A DNA stretch of 37,018 nt, taken from positions 1 through 37,018 of the forward strand of contig JAOQAO010000081.1 in NCBI GenBank assembly GCA_025963485.1, in the 5' to 3' direction. The notes beneath the pieces were generated by a model. The model was not told where the DNA came from. It saw only the letters and a list, made by a program, of their open reading frames with translations, and searched no databases. This DNA is from Bacteroidota bacterium. GTDB taxonomy: Bacteria > Bacteroidota > Bacteroidia > Chitinophagales > LD1. Both the position numbers and the translations under genes were made by a program. Position 1 is the first letter of the stretch; every line of letters starts with the position of its first letter. Of this stretch, positions 18,108 to 27,464 are shown piece by piece.

Positions 18108-18332
18108 ATGAATACCACGATCATCAAAGGAACCATGAAAGTCGGATTGGGCAAAGCAGTAAAAAGATGGGCGGGCCTGACGGGCAATAGAAAATTGTAT
18201 GTGGAGGGAGTAGCTGAGGAGTGGATAGGCCGCACCCAGCGATCATACGGGCGGCTCAAAGATGCCTCAAGGGATATAACAAAGATGGTCGCAAAAAGAG
18301 CTAAGAAAATGCATCTGCCGATTCCCGCTTAG
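18108..18332 (+). CDS. CsbD-like protein
   Basis: TTIIKGTMKVGLGKAVKRWAGLTGNRKLYVEGVAEEWIGRTQRSYG matches the CsbD pattern. Confidence 0.7.
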   Translation: MNTTIIKGTMKVGLGKAVKRWAGLTGNRKLYVEGVAEEWIGRTQRSYGRLKDASRDITKMVAKRAKKMHLPIPA

Positions 18333-18356
18333 GTATTTAGTGCACCAGAAGATAAA

Positions 18357-18395
18357 GCCGGGCACGTGGTCAAACACGATTCACCCGGTTTTTTT
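18357..18395 (+). terminator. Intrinsic terminator
   Basis: GCCGGG ... GTG gtcaaa CAC ... CCCGG followed by TTTTTTT. Confidence 0.8.
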
Positions 18396-18421
18396 ATGTC
18401 TGTATGGCAGGCTGCGATATA

Positions 18422-18453
18422 TTTTGCCTTTCCATTTTTGCATTGTACCTTTA
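18422..18453 (+). promoter_or_regulatory. Putative Bacteroidota-type promoter (TTTTG-N19-TACCTTTA)
   Basis: -33-like 18422-18426, -7-like 18446-18453, 24 nt upstream of ATG 18478. Confidence 0.5.
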
Positions 18454-18477
18454 GTTTGAAACCAAACCTACCTTGCT

Positions 18478-19902
18478 ATGAAAAGAACATTACTCCTGAC
18501 AAGTATCCTTCTTCTTCAGCTATCATCCATCTTTGCCCAGAATTCTGCGCGTGTGATCGACACGCGGCATGACCTGTTTAGCGCAGGTAGCTGGAGCTAT
18601 TTTGACTCTGCACATTATACCTACAGCGGCTCGCGGGGTGGTATAGACCCGGAGAGCAGCTCGGCGGCTAACTATGATCAGGGGCTGAGACTGATCCCAT
18701 CAGGTATCGCATGGGCTACGGATAGCAGGACCACTAAAACCTATGACGCATCAGACCGTGAGCTGACGTCTATAGTCCAGGTCATGTCTGGCGGCAACTG
18801 GCTGAACTACAGTAAAACGTATAATAACTACGATGCCAATGGCGACCTGATAGAAAGCGGCGGGCAGGGCTGGGATAGTGTAGGTGCTGTATGGCGTGAT
18901 GGCGAAATATTTACGAATACCTATGATGCCAATCATCATAGAGTGACGAGTATAGGTGACAATCACTATTCGCATTACAAAAGCATGGATTCCCTGTATT
19001 ATAATGGCTCTGGCCAGATGATCATCAATATTTATTTCACGTACGACTCTCTGACGGGATATCAATATGCCGCCATGACGCAATACGAATACAATGCCCA
19101 GGGCAAGCAAACAAAAATGATCCAATACACGCGCAATGCCGGTGTATGGGAAAACTACCAGATAGACAGTACGACGTATACCGGTACTGATCCCACCACC
19201 TCCGTGGCGATAATATGGACATCCGGCACCTGGCAGACAGGGCATCGCACAACGTATGAATATGACGCGATGCACAATGATACGCTGAGTACCTACTATC
19301 TGTCAGACTCTCTCCATCAGGGATGGCGCCCTTCGTCGCGCTCTATAGCTGTGTATAATGGCACCAATGACCGTACGCTCATGACGCAGCAACAATACAG
19401 CAATAACACATGGCAGAATAGCCAGCAGACCGCAATGACATATAATAACACGCATGGTGAATTGCTATATATCATTCGCACATGGTCCGCAGGTGCCTGG
19501 CTGGACAATACGAAATATGAGTCAACCTTCAATAGCAACGGATACAAAACGAGCATACTCTTATCGAATTATACCGGAGGTAGCTGGGTGCCTACAGGCC
19601 GGTACTACTATTGGTATGAAGATGTGAATGGGATCAGCGAGGTGAAGAAAAACATAGATACTAAAGCATATCCTGATCCATGCAGGGATAAATTTGAGAT
19701 AGCATATAGCGCAGACAAAGCAGGCGCGGCGACACTCAGGCTATATGACCTGTCAGGTAAACTCGTGAGCACTACAGAAACCTCTACTGTCACCGGTGAC
19801 AATCATATCAGCTGGGAGGCATTTGCCTTATCCGGCGGTATGTACATATATGAACTGAGCATACCCGGAGCTACCGGCAGGGGAAAGGTGATGGTGGAGT
19901 AG
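18478..19902 (+). CDS. Secreted protein with RHS/YD-like tandem repeats and T9SS type A sorting domain
   Basis: Signal peptide; repeating NW..Y.KTYN.YDANGDLIES / TYEYDAMHNDT units; C-terminal AYPDPCRDKFEIAYSADKAGAATLRLYDLSGKLV. Confidence 0.8.
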   Translation: MKRTLLLTSILLLQLSSIFAQNSARVIDTRHDLFSAGSWSYFDSAHYTYSGSRGGIDPESSSAANYDQGLRLIPSGIAWATDSRTTKTYDASDRELTSIVQVMSGGNWLNYSKTYNNYDANGDLIESGGQGWDSVGAVWRDGEIFTNTYDANHHRVTSIGDNHYSHYKSMDSLYYNGSGQMIINIYFTYDSLTGYQYAAMTQYEYNAQGKQTKMIQYTRNAGVWENYQIDSTTYTGTDPTTSVAIIWTSGTWQTGHRTTYEYDAMHNDTLSTYYLSDSLHQGWRPSSRSIAVYNGTNDRTLMTQQQYSNNTWQNSQQTAMTYNNTHGELLYIIRTWSAGAWLDNTKYESTFNSNGYKTSILLSNYTGGSWVPTGRYYYWYEDVNGISEVKKNIDTKAYPDPCRDKFEIAYSADKAGAATLRLYDLSGKLVSTTETSTVTGDNHISWEAFALSGGMYIYELSIPGATGRGKVMVE

Positions 19903-20098
19903 AGGCATATTTGTTTTTTTTGGGCTATAGAGATTCTATACATTTGTCTTTTGTAACAACTTTTCGCCGTCGGCGGCTATTTTCTTCCTGTTTTTACAGC
20001 ATTTATCTTGTTTCGCCAACTATTTTTTACACAAGGTAAGCAATTGATTATGAGATATTAGGAACTTTTACTTTGTTTGTAGGCTTATGTCACGTACG

Positions 20099-21073
20099 AT
20101 GGAGCCTACCCATATTCTCGAAATGCTCTCTACCAACAGGGAGTTTCTCAGGCGCAGGAGCGATACCGCGTTGTCAAACCTGTCTATGCTGCACAGCAGC
20201 CTGGATGAGGTGGCAGATGAAGGCGTGATCATCAGCCTCGCGCTGAATGACGCTATCGCATCTATGGTCTTCAGCGCAGACTATGCCGGAGCCATCAGGA
20301 TATCGCAGGCAGTGATAGACCGTTTTCGCAATACAAAATATGTCAATCTGATAGCAAGCCATGAGATGCTGATAGGCAGGTGCTATACTTTTACGCTTGA
20401 CTTCGACCGCGCATGGGAGCATCTGCATATGGCGGAGGCGATCGCCTTTGATGCACTGGAGATAGGCGATGCTACCAGGACTTTGCGTGCAGATATACTG
20501 CATGAGGTAGGCATGACGACGATGCAGTCCGGCAGGGACAAAGATGAGGCGATCCGCTGCTTCGAGAAAGCGCTGAGGATACTGGGCCATGAGGGCCACA
20601 ACAGGCGCAGGGCTGTATGCATCATGGCCATCGGCAATGTCAGGTATGCCGAATCAAGATTTGGAGATGCTCAGAACTACTACATGAGGGCTGAAGCACT
20701 GCTCGAGGAGACAGATGACTACTACAATCTCTCTGCTGCTTTATGCAATCTCGGTGTATGCCATATGTGCCTCGGCGCATACGGGATCGCTGAGGCCTAC
20801 CTCACCCGCTCGCTGGAGATACGCAAAAGGTCTGGCACCTATGGCGATATAGCAGGCAGCTACTACAATCTCGCTGCACTATATGAGCACAGGGGTGAGC
20901 TGGAGCGGGCATACAAGACGATGCTCATCAGCCGCGACTATGCACAGCTGAGCCAGGTCAGGATACTCCAGATCAAGATCGTGAAGGAGCTCGAAATGAT
21001 GTCCCTCTCGCTCGGAGACATATCTGCAGCGGAGGACCATCGCAGCCATCTGCAGGAGATGGAGCGTGCGTAA
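20099..21073 (+). CDS. TPR-only protein, tandem paralog 1
   Basis: MEPTHILEMLSTNREFLRRRSDTALSNLSMLHSSLDEV; TPR helices; start aligned to paralogs (alternative start at 20087). Confidence 0.75.
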   Translation: MEPTHILEMLSTNREFLRRRSDTALSNLSMLHSSLDEVADEGVIISLALNDAIASMVFSADYAGAIRISQAVIDRFRNTKYVNLIASHEMLIGRCYTFTLDFDRAWEHLHMAEAIAFDALEIGDATRTLRADILHEVGMTTMQSGRDKDEAIRCFEKALRILGHEGHNRRRAVCIMAIGNVRYAESRFGDAQNYYMRAEALLEETDDYYNLSAALCNLGVCHMCLGAYGIAEAYLTRSLEIRKRSGTYGDIAGSYYNLAALYEHRGELERAYKTMLISRDYAQLSQVRILQIKIVKELEMMSLSLGDISAAEDHRSHLQEMERA

Positions 21074-21112
21074 GGATCCATTTTCCCCTTTTTGGAGAGC
21101 AGCTTTCACAAT

Positions 21113-21154
21113 ATGCGTGTTGGAATGTACTTGTCACGCATTGTAAGTGAATAA
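21113..21154 (+). other. Mini-ORF (13 aa, MRVGMYLSRIVSE) overlapping an inverted repeat
   Basis: ATG at 21113 to TAA at 21152-21154; ATGCGTG (21113-21119) / CACGCAT (21135-21141). Confidence 0.2.
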
Positions 21155-21183
21155 CTCGCTATGACATGTCGCGTACATTAGTT

Positions 21184-21199
21184 TGTTTCACATGAAACA
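21184..21199. promoter_or_regulatory. parS-like 16-mer
   Basis: TGTTTCACATGAAACA, one mismatch to the canonical ParB site TGTTTCACGTGAAACA; 6 bp upstream of ATG 21206. Confidence 0.5.
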
Positions 21200-21205
21200 C
21201 AGGCA

Positions 21206-22186
21206 ATGGATCCAAAGCAAATTATTGAGATGATCTCCTCAAACAGGAAGTATATCCGGTTGCGAAGCAATATCGCTGTTCAAAACCTCGCTATGCTGCA
21301 CAAAAGTTTTGATGGCGTGGAGGATGAAGAGTGCCAGCTGGCACTGATGCTCAATGATAGTTTTGCAGTAGCTATTTTTGGCGGCGACTATGCCGGCGCT
21401 ATTGAGATATCACTGGCTGCCCTGGAGAATTTTCATGAATCCAATCTGCACTACCTGATGGCCGAACATGAATCGCTGCTCGGCCGCTGCTATACATACA
21501 TTACACAATACGCCACCGCACGGGAGCACCTGCTGCGGGCTGAGGCTTTGGCATTTCACAGGATGCCGGATACTGATGAGGCGAGAGGACTGCGTGCAGA
21601 CATACTGCACAATCTGGCTATGAATAATCACCATGCTGATACGGGTGATGACCTGACTGTAGCCTACCTGGAGCGTGCCCTCGGAATACTGGAAGGAACA
21701 GATTTCTCCAATCGCAAAGGCATATGCCTGATGGGCATCGGCAATGTGAGAATGACCCAGGGGAGGCAGGAGGAAGCGCTATCGTATCAAATGCGTGCCA
21801 TGGAACTTTTTGAGGATGCGGAAACCTTTACAAATCTATCTACGGTCTACTCCAATATAGGTACCTGCTACACACACCTGGGGCAGTTTGAATCTGCGGA
21901 AGTTTATATCATGCGTGGCCTGGATATGCGCACCCGGATGGGCAGCTACTGGGAGATAGCCAATAGCTATTATTCGCTCGCCTCTCTCTATGTCAAGAAA
22001 GGGGAAACCGATATCGCATATGAAAACCTGCTCATCAGCCGTGACTATGCTATGGTCAGCCAGGCACGGGGCATACAGCGGATGATACTCGAAGAGCTCG
22101 AGTCGATGGCTATCAGTCGCGGAGACCTCACTGCCGCTGAGGAGCATCGCTCGCAGCTGATGGAGGTAGGGGCCATCGCTGCCTGA
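21206..22186 (+). CDS. TPR-only protein, tandem paralog 2
   Basis: MDPKQIIEMISSNRKYIRLRSNIAVQNLAMLHKSFDGVEDEE; similar along its length to 22244-23212. Confidence 0.8.
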   Translation: MDPKQIIEMISSNRKYIRLRSNIAVQNLAMLHKSFDGVEDEECQLALMLNDSFAVAIFGGDYAGAIEISLAALENFHESNLHYLMAEHESLLGRCYTYITQYATAREHLLRAEALAFHRMPDTDEARGLRADILHNLAMNNHHADTGDDLTVAYLERALGILEGTDFSNRKGICLMGIGNVRMTQGRQEEALSYQMRAMELFEDAETFTNLSTVYSNIGTCYTHLGQFESAEVYIMRGLDMRTRMGSYWEIANSYYSLASLYVKKGETDIAYENLLISRDYAMVSQARGIQRMILEELESMAISRGDLTAAEEHRSQLMEVGAIAA

Positions 22187-22243
22187 TCCTGAGTCCGGAG
22201 ATATTTAGTACCTTGTCTATTCACTACCCCAAAAAGCACATCC

Positions 22244-23212
22244 ATGGATCCCAGTCAGATCTGCGACATGATCACCACCAACCGGGAGTACATCAAGCTC
22301 AAAAGCAATATCGCCTTGCAAAACCTTGCCATGCTCCACCGGAGTTTTGACCATGTAGAGGATGATGCCTGTATACTGGGCCTGATGCTCAATGACAGTA
22401 TGGCGGCGCTGATATTTAGTGCGGATTATGCGGGTAGCATTGCGATCTCACAGCGCGCCATCGACCGGTTCCAGGATACCAGAGAGAAATACCTCATAGC
22501 AAATCACGAGTCAGTGCTGGGCCGCTGCTATACATTTACTCTCAAATATGCTGAGGGCCGGGATTACCTGCTGATGGCTGAGGCCAATGCCTTGGGGTTG
22601 GAGCTGACTGATGAGGTCAGAGCATTGCTGGGAGATATCCTGCACGACCTGGCAATGAATAACCATCATGCAGGTGGCGATACAGAGGAGTCTATCTCTT
22701 ATCTTGACCGCGCACTTGCCGTCCTGGAGCCGACCTCCATGCGTACACGCAAAGGTGTCTGCCTGATGGGCAAAGGCAATGTGCGGTTCAATGGACAAAG
22801 GATAGAGGAGGCGCTGGTCTTTTATAAAGAAGCGGAAGCATTTTTTGAAGGTACGGAGAGCATGAGCAATCTCTCTGCGATACTGTGCAATATAGGTATG
22901 AGCTACACCAATCTCGGACGCCTCGATGAAGCTGAGCCATATCTCATGCGCGCATTGGAGCTAAGAATACGGCTGGGCAGCTACTGGGAGATAGCCAACA
23001 GCTACTACAATATATCTGACTACTATAGAGCCAGAAACGAGATAGACAGGGCATATGATCAAATGCTCCAGGCGCGGGACTATGCGCTCGTCAGCCAGAC
23101 CCGCGGACTCAAGCTACTCATACTCGGTGAACTCGAAACCATGGCACTCGCTATGGGCAATGCCGATGCTGCGGCTGAGCACCACAAGCAATATCTGGAG
23201 CTGGATCATTGA
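22244..23212 (+). CDS. TPR-only protein, tandem paralog 3
   Basis: MDPSQICDMITTNREYIKLKSNIALQNLAMLHRSFDHVEDD; similar along its length to paralogs 1 and 2. Confidence 0.8.
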   Translation: MDPSQICDMITTNREYIKLKSNIALQNLAMLHRSFDHVEDDACILGLMLNDSMAALIFSADYAGSIAISQRAIDRFQDTREKYLIANHESVLGRCYTFTLKYAEGRDYLLMAEANALGLELTDEVRALLGDILHDLAMNNHHAGGDTEESISYLDRALAVLEPTSMRTRKGVCLMGKGNVRFNGQRIEEALVFYKEAEAFFEGTESMSNLSAILCNIGMSYTNLGRLDEAEPYLMRALELRIRLGSYWEIANSYYNISDYYRARNEIDRAYDQMLQARDYALVSQTRGLKLLILGELETMALAMGNADAAAEHHKQYLELDH

Positions 23213-23292
23213 TATTTAGCAGGCTGGATCTTTGATTGCCATGGCTAGAGATGAAAGGGAAGATGCCGTATTTTATTAGATCCGATAATGGA

Positions 23293-23931
23293 CTAACCGA
23301 TCACTATTTTCCTGCCAAGGTATCTGGGCTCTTTACCTGTCAGCTGGTCTACAAATACCTTGACGCGCGCCAAACGCTCACGCATCCTCGTGCGAAGGCC
23401 GGCACGGCGTGATACATCGCGTGCGTTGAAAGCGATGGCGGAGATACCTATCTGTGAAGCGATATAAAGTGCGCGCTCATTATGCCATGACTGGGAGATG
23501 ACTGTGACCGAGTCCTGCCCGAAAACTTCTTTGGCCCTTTTCATCGAGTCAAAGGTACGGAAGCCTGCATAGTCCGGATAGATGCGCGTGGAGTCCACGC
23601 CCTCCGCTATCAGGTCCTCCCGCATTTGAGTAGACTCGTCGTACTCCCGGCGGCCATTGTCACCGCTTACGATGAGGTAGCTGATCTTGCCGCTTTTCAT
23701 CAGTGCGGCAGCGGCCTGTATACGGTACGTATAGTAGCGGTTCTCGTATTTGTTCCTGATATATTTATTGGTCCCCAGGAGGATGCCAGTACGGCGGTAC
23801 GGAATGCTGTCGGTATTTGAATATAATTTTCCGCTGGCAGCGGCGACGACCTTATGATTGCAGACGATGAGTGCCGATGCTGATAAAATAATAAGGAGGA
23901 GGATAGCAATGGCTAAAAGTTTTCTGCGCAT
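23293..23931 (-). CDS. SanA/YdcF-like DUF218 membrane protein
   Basis: GILLGTNKYIRNKYENRYYTYRIQAAAALMKSGKISYLIVSGDN ... EGVDSTRIYPDYAGFRTFDSMKRA ... VISQSWHNERALYIA. Confidence 0.85.
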   Translation of the reverse strand: MRRKLLAIAILLLIILSASALIVCNHKVVAAASGKLYSNTDSIPYRRTGILLGTNKYIRNKYENRYYTYRIQAAAALMKSGKISYLIVSGDNGRREYDESTQMREDLIAEGVDSTRIYPDYAGFRTFDSMKRAKEVFGQDSVTVISQSWHNERALYIASQIGISAIAFNARDVSRRAGLRTRMRERLARVKVFVDQLTGKEPRYLGRKIVIG

Positions 23932-24120
23932 GGGTGAAGGTTGATGTAGCCAAAAGTAATAAATGTATGATACTAGTTGAGGGATACTTGTAGCTGATAG
24001 TTTTTGTATTTATCCGGCATGTGGTATCCGGCCGCTCATTCTTCTTTTCGCCTATAAAATATATAAAGAGTAAAACACGCTGTTTATTATATTTGCGTTT
24101 ATCCATCTAATAATATCAAT

Positions 24121-24477
24121 ATGAGCATCCGTGACAGATATATCAAAGCCCTCAATGAAGTGGTGGGCCGCGACAAAAAGTTTCGCAACCTGGTGACCTA
24201 TGTCAATGAAACCGGCGACAACTACAGCACTCTCTCTAAGGTGATGAATCCTGAAACATACAAAGACCTGCAGCCTACGCTGGGCATGTGCGAGAATCTC
24301 TGCCTCCACTCTGACACCAACGGCCATTGGCTCCTCACCGGCACCACAGCTAAGGCCAATACAAAAATACCATCTGCCAGCAAAGAAGAAAAACGCCTCG
24401 AAGCGCTCGAAATGCGCCTCGAGAAACTGGAGAAAGTGATCACTAAGAAAGTACAGGGACAAGCGAGGAAGAAGTAA
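24121..24477 (+). CDS. Small phage-repressor-like HTH protein with C-terminal coiled coil
   Basis: N-terminal RDRYIKALNEVVGRDKKFRNLVTYVNETGDNYSTLSKV ... LCLHSDTNGHWLLTG resembles Bacteroidota XRE-like proteins; heptads EKRLEALEMRLEKLEKVI. Confidence 0.5.
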   Translation: MSIRDRYIKALNEVVGRDKKFRNLVTYVNETGDNYSTLSKVMNPETYKDLQPTLGMCENLCLHSDTNGHWLLTGTTAKANTKIPSASKEEKRLEALEMRLEKLEKVITKKVQGQARKK

Positions 24478-24480
24478 ACT

Positions 24481-24765
24481 ATGGCTATAGATGTATGTCT
24501 TACAGACGAAAATGGAAATCCCGAATCTAATTTGGTGATCTGGGAAACTTTCAAGGGCGATACTTCTATCGAGGCTTATGTTTTACTCAAATATATAGAT
24601 CCACATGGGGACACAACTTTCAATACGCTGCAAATCGCGGATCTGATTTCAGATATGATACGTTTTAAAAAAACGGAGAGTTGTCCTGCAGCAGATGCTA
24701 TAATAGAATTGGCAAATCGATGTAGGAACGAAGTGCACACCTATTTGGTATTCTATGGTGATTAG
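24481..24765 (+). CDS. Hypothetical small protein
   Basis: 94 aa ORF starting 3 nt after the previous stop; no family recognised. Confidence 0.5.
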   Translation: MAIDVCLTDENGNPESNLVIWETFKGDTSIEAYVLLKYIDPHGDTTFNTLQIADLISDMIRFKKTESCPAADAIIELANRCRNEVHTYLVFYGD

Positions 24766-24894
24766 ACTCAATCTTTCTAAACCGCGGCGAATTCAAGATC
24801 ATATTTATTACACTACCCAAGGCCATAGCTAGACTTTACAGTTCAGCTTCTTTGCAGTTTGATTGTATTGACGCTTTTCAATACTTTCACTTTC

Positions 24895-25974
24895 ATGGAT
24901 AAAATATTAGGATTTCTCGCACCAGTATTTATATACGCTTTCATCTTTGTTTTAAATGCTATCGTGCCCGGCCGCTGGGTAGTGGGCTATGCTAGTAAAC
25001 CCAACTCTACGGAGAAACTAAAATACCGCCTAAATGGATTGATCATTTTATTTCTTGTGGTCGGATGCTGGGCCGCATTGTGCCACTATGGCTTAGTAGC
25101 CTGGGATTGGCTGTACATATATAGATGGTATGGACTGGCAGGTGCTGTGAGTTTCGGGCTTATCTTTTCGCTCGCTATCGTCTTGCCCAATGCTCCGGTT
25201 AAGAGATCCTTTTTCGCAGACTTCTATCTCGGCCGGCTGGAGAACCCACAACTGTGGGGTGGCCGCATAGACGCCAAGATGTGGCTCTACCTTGTCGGCG
25301 CTGTGATGCTGGAGCTGAATGTCCTTAGCTTCACCGCGCATCACTATCTGCTGTATGGGGAGGCTTCTTCTCATGGTATCTTTGTCTGTGCGGGCTTGCT
25401 TACTTATTTCCTGATCGACTACCTGACTTTTGAGGAAGTACATTTATACACCTACGATCTTTTCGCTGAGCGGGTGGGTTTTAAGCTGGGTTGGGGATGT
25501 ATCGCGTTTTATCCATACTTCTATTCCATACCGCTGTGGTCCACTGTGTCGCTGGCTCCCGCACCGACGCCGGATTATTTGCTGGTAGTTTATGCCCTGA
25601 TATTTTTAACGGGATGGAGTATATCACGCGGCGCCAATTTGCAAAAGTATTTCTTCAAGAAAGATCCAAAGAAAATTTTCCTCGGTATCACACCTGAGAC
25701 TATCACCGATGGCAAGCGCACATTGCTCGTCAATGGTTTCTGGGGGCTGAGCCGCCATATCAACTATCTCGGCGAGATACTGATGGCGACAGGCATTGTT
25801 TTAGCCGTAGGCTATCCGCTGCTGCCATGGCCCTGGTTGTATCCGCTGTATTATGTGGTGCTGCTATTTCCCCGCCAGATAGATGATGACAAACGCTGTG
25901 CCGCGAAGTACGGCCCGCTGTGGGATGAATACCTGAAGCGGGTGCCGAAGAGGATTGTGCCTTGGGTGTATTGA
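24895..25974 (+). CDS. ERG4/ERG24 (sterol delta-14/C24 reductase) family membrane protein
   Basis: Polytopic; C-terminal LLVNGFWGLSRHINYLGEILMATGIVLAVG ... LFPRQIDDDKRCAAKYGPLWDEYLKRVPKRIVPWVY signature. Confidence 0.8.
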   Translation: MDKILGFLAPVFIYAFIFVLNAIVPGRWVVGYASKPNSTEKLKYRLNGLIILFLVVGCWAALCHYGLVAWDWLYIYRWYGLAGAVSFGLIFSLAIVLPNAPVKRSFFADFYLGRLENPQLWGGRIDAKMWLYLVGAVMLELNVLSFTAHHYLLYGEASSHGIFVCAGLLTYFLIDYLTFEEVHLYTYDLFAERVGFKLGWGCIAFYPYFYSIPLWSTVSLAPAPTPDYLLVVYALIFLTGWSISRGANLQKYFFKKDPKKIFLGITPETITDGKRTLLVNGFWGLSRHINYLGEILMATGIVLAVGYPLLPWPWLYPLYYVVLLFPRQIDDDKRCAAKYGPLWDEYLKRVPKRIVPWVY

Positions 25975-25998
25975 ATATCTGAAGAAAAAATTTAAACG

Positions 25999-26289
25999 TT
26001 ATCTGAACTTCTTAATGGGATCTTGACTAGTATGGAAAAAGGAATAAACAATGATTTCTTTATCAGATATTTCGTAGATCAATAAATAAGGAAAGCGATC
26101 AATTAAGATTTGTCTAAATTCCTTATATACCTTCTGAAAGTGCAACGGGTATTTACGGACATAAGCTATTTTCTCCTTTACCTCTTCTACAAACTGATCT
26201 CCTAGTCCATTTTGTTGTTCTTCGTAATAATCATGGGCAGTTTGTATATCCTTGTATGCCTCTTCCTTTATGATTAGTTTTAAAATCAT
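25999..26289 (-). CDS. RelE/ParE-family toxin
   Basis: KEEAYKDIQTAHDYYEEQQNGLGDQFVEEVKEKIAYVRKYPLHFQKVYKEFRQILIDRFPYLLIYEI. Confidence 0.85.
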   Translation of the reverse strand: MILKLIIKEEAYKDIQTAHDYYEEQQNGLGDQFVEEVKEKIAYVRKYPLHFQKVYKEFRQILIDRFPYLLIYEISDKEIIVYSFFHTSQDPIKKFR

Positions 26290-26513
26290 TTCCTCTTCGA
26301 TTTCAGCATTTTCTCGGTTTGTTCCCAGGTATAAGATTTGCTATTGCCGGACAGGTGATTGCTCTTCCTTTTATCCAGTTCTTTTTTTTGCTCTTTGGAA
26401 AGGTGGAACTGCTCAATGCTAGGTTTTACCAGTGTTCTGATAGCTTGTAGTACTTTGTCGTCAGCTTGTTCTATATAGCCGTGTATTTCCTGTTTCAACT
26501 CTTCGGATTTCAT
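26286..26513 (-). CDS. Cognate antitoxin (75 aa)
   Basis: Small charged ORF with 4-nt overlap of the toxin start; position upstream of toxin typical of type II TA. Confidence 0.75.
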   Translation of the reverse strand: MKSEELKQEIHGYIEQADDKVLQAIRTLVKPSIEQFHLSKEQKKELDKRKSNHLSGNSKSYTWEQTEKMLKSKRK

Positions 26514-26647
26514 GCGCTTCTTTTTTACTAAGATAAGAAAAATAGTCTGGCCCTACCAATAGCTACACCTGACCACTTTAGCAAAGGCATTTGCATCTAT
26601 CTCTTTATAGTAGCTCTTTCCCTTTTTTGCAAAACTTCATTGCGCAT

Positions 26648-27445
26648 TTACAGCCTATACATCTTCCTCGTCGTATCGCCCATGATCGTGATAGCCATCT
26701 TTCGCGGCATGAGGCGCTGCATGATGAAGCTGGCAAACTTATTTCCAGTACCAGTGATGAAAGAAGGTGTCTTTCCGAGTTTCTGCAAACACTCTGTCAC
26801 GACCTCATCGGGACTTTGAACCTTGGGTGCAAAGATGCTGGTCTTCTCCGGTTTGGTCTCTATATAGTTCGGTGTGGAGGTAGCACCCGCACAGCAGGCT
26901 ATGACATCGACGCTGCGGTCTTTCCACTCGTACCACAGGCTCTCTGCGAGGATACGGTTGAAAGCCTTGCTTGCGGCATAGGCTGCCAGGAAACCACTAC
27001 CCTGAAAACCTGCGAGCGATGCCATCAGTATCATCGCGCCTTTCTTTTGACGAAGCATGGATGCGCCAAATAGCTGCATCATATTCATCGGCGTGATCAT
27101 ATTGGCTTGCGCGAGTTGGTTATGTTGTTCGATCGTATTGTTTTCAAAAGGTCCGATGTAGGAGAGGGCGGCGTTGTAAACCAGCAGGTTTATTTCTTTT
27201 TCACCGACCACTTTTTGCAATTGCATGGCTGCATCCACGCTCGCGAGATCGCAGGTGATGCAGGTCACTTCTATATTATATTTCTCTTTGAGCGAAGCGG
27301 CAAGTATACCCAATGGCTCTTTGCGCCGGGCTACTAATATCAGGTCCATGCCCGATGCAGCGAGCTGTGTGGCAAAGGCAGCGCCTATTCCTTCAGATGC
27401 GCCGGCTATGAGCGCGAGTGGGCCGTATTTTTGTTTGACTGTCAT
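26648..27445 (-). CDS. Short-chain dehydrogenase/reductase (SDR)
   Basis: ALIAGASEGIGAAFATQLA, LVYNAALSYIG, YAASKAFNRILAESLW. Confidence 0.9.
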   Translation of the reverse strand: MTVKQKYGPLALIAGASEGIGAAFATQLAASGMDLILVARRKEPLGILAASLKEKYNIEVTCITCDLASVDAAMQLQKVVGEKEINLLVYNAALSYIGPFENNTIEQHNQLAQANMITPMNMMQLFGASMLRQKKGAMILMASLAGFQGSGFLAAYAASKAFNRILAESLWYEWKDRSVDVIACCAGATSTPNYIETKPEKTSIFAPKVQSPDEVVTECLQKLGKTPSFITGTGNKFASFIMQRLMPRKMAITIMGDTTRKMYRL

Positions 27446-27464
27446 TGTGCCGAAAGTAATTGTT

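Noticed and set aside
17400-21200. Possible replication origin, given the DnaA-IV-like protein and parS-like site
   Set aside because: No cluster of TTATCCACA-type DnaA boxes seen and no full dnaA, parA or parB; the two signals are kept as separate observations.
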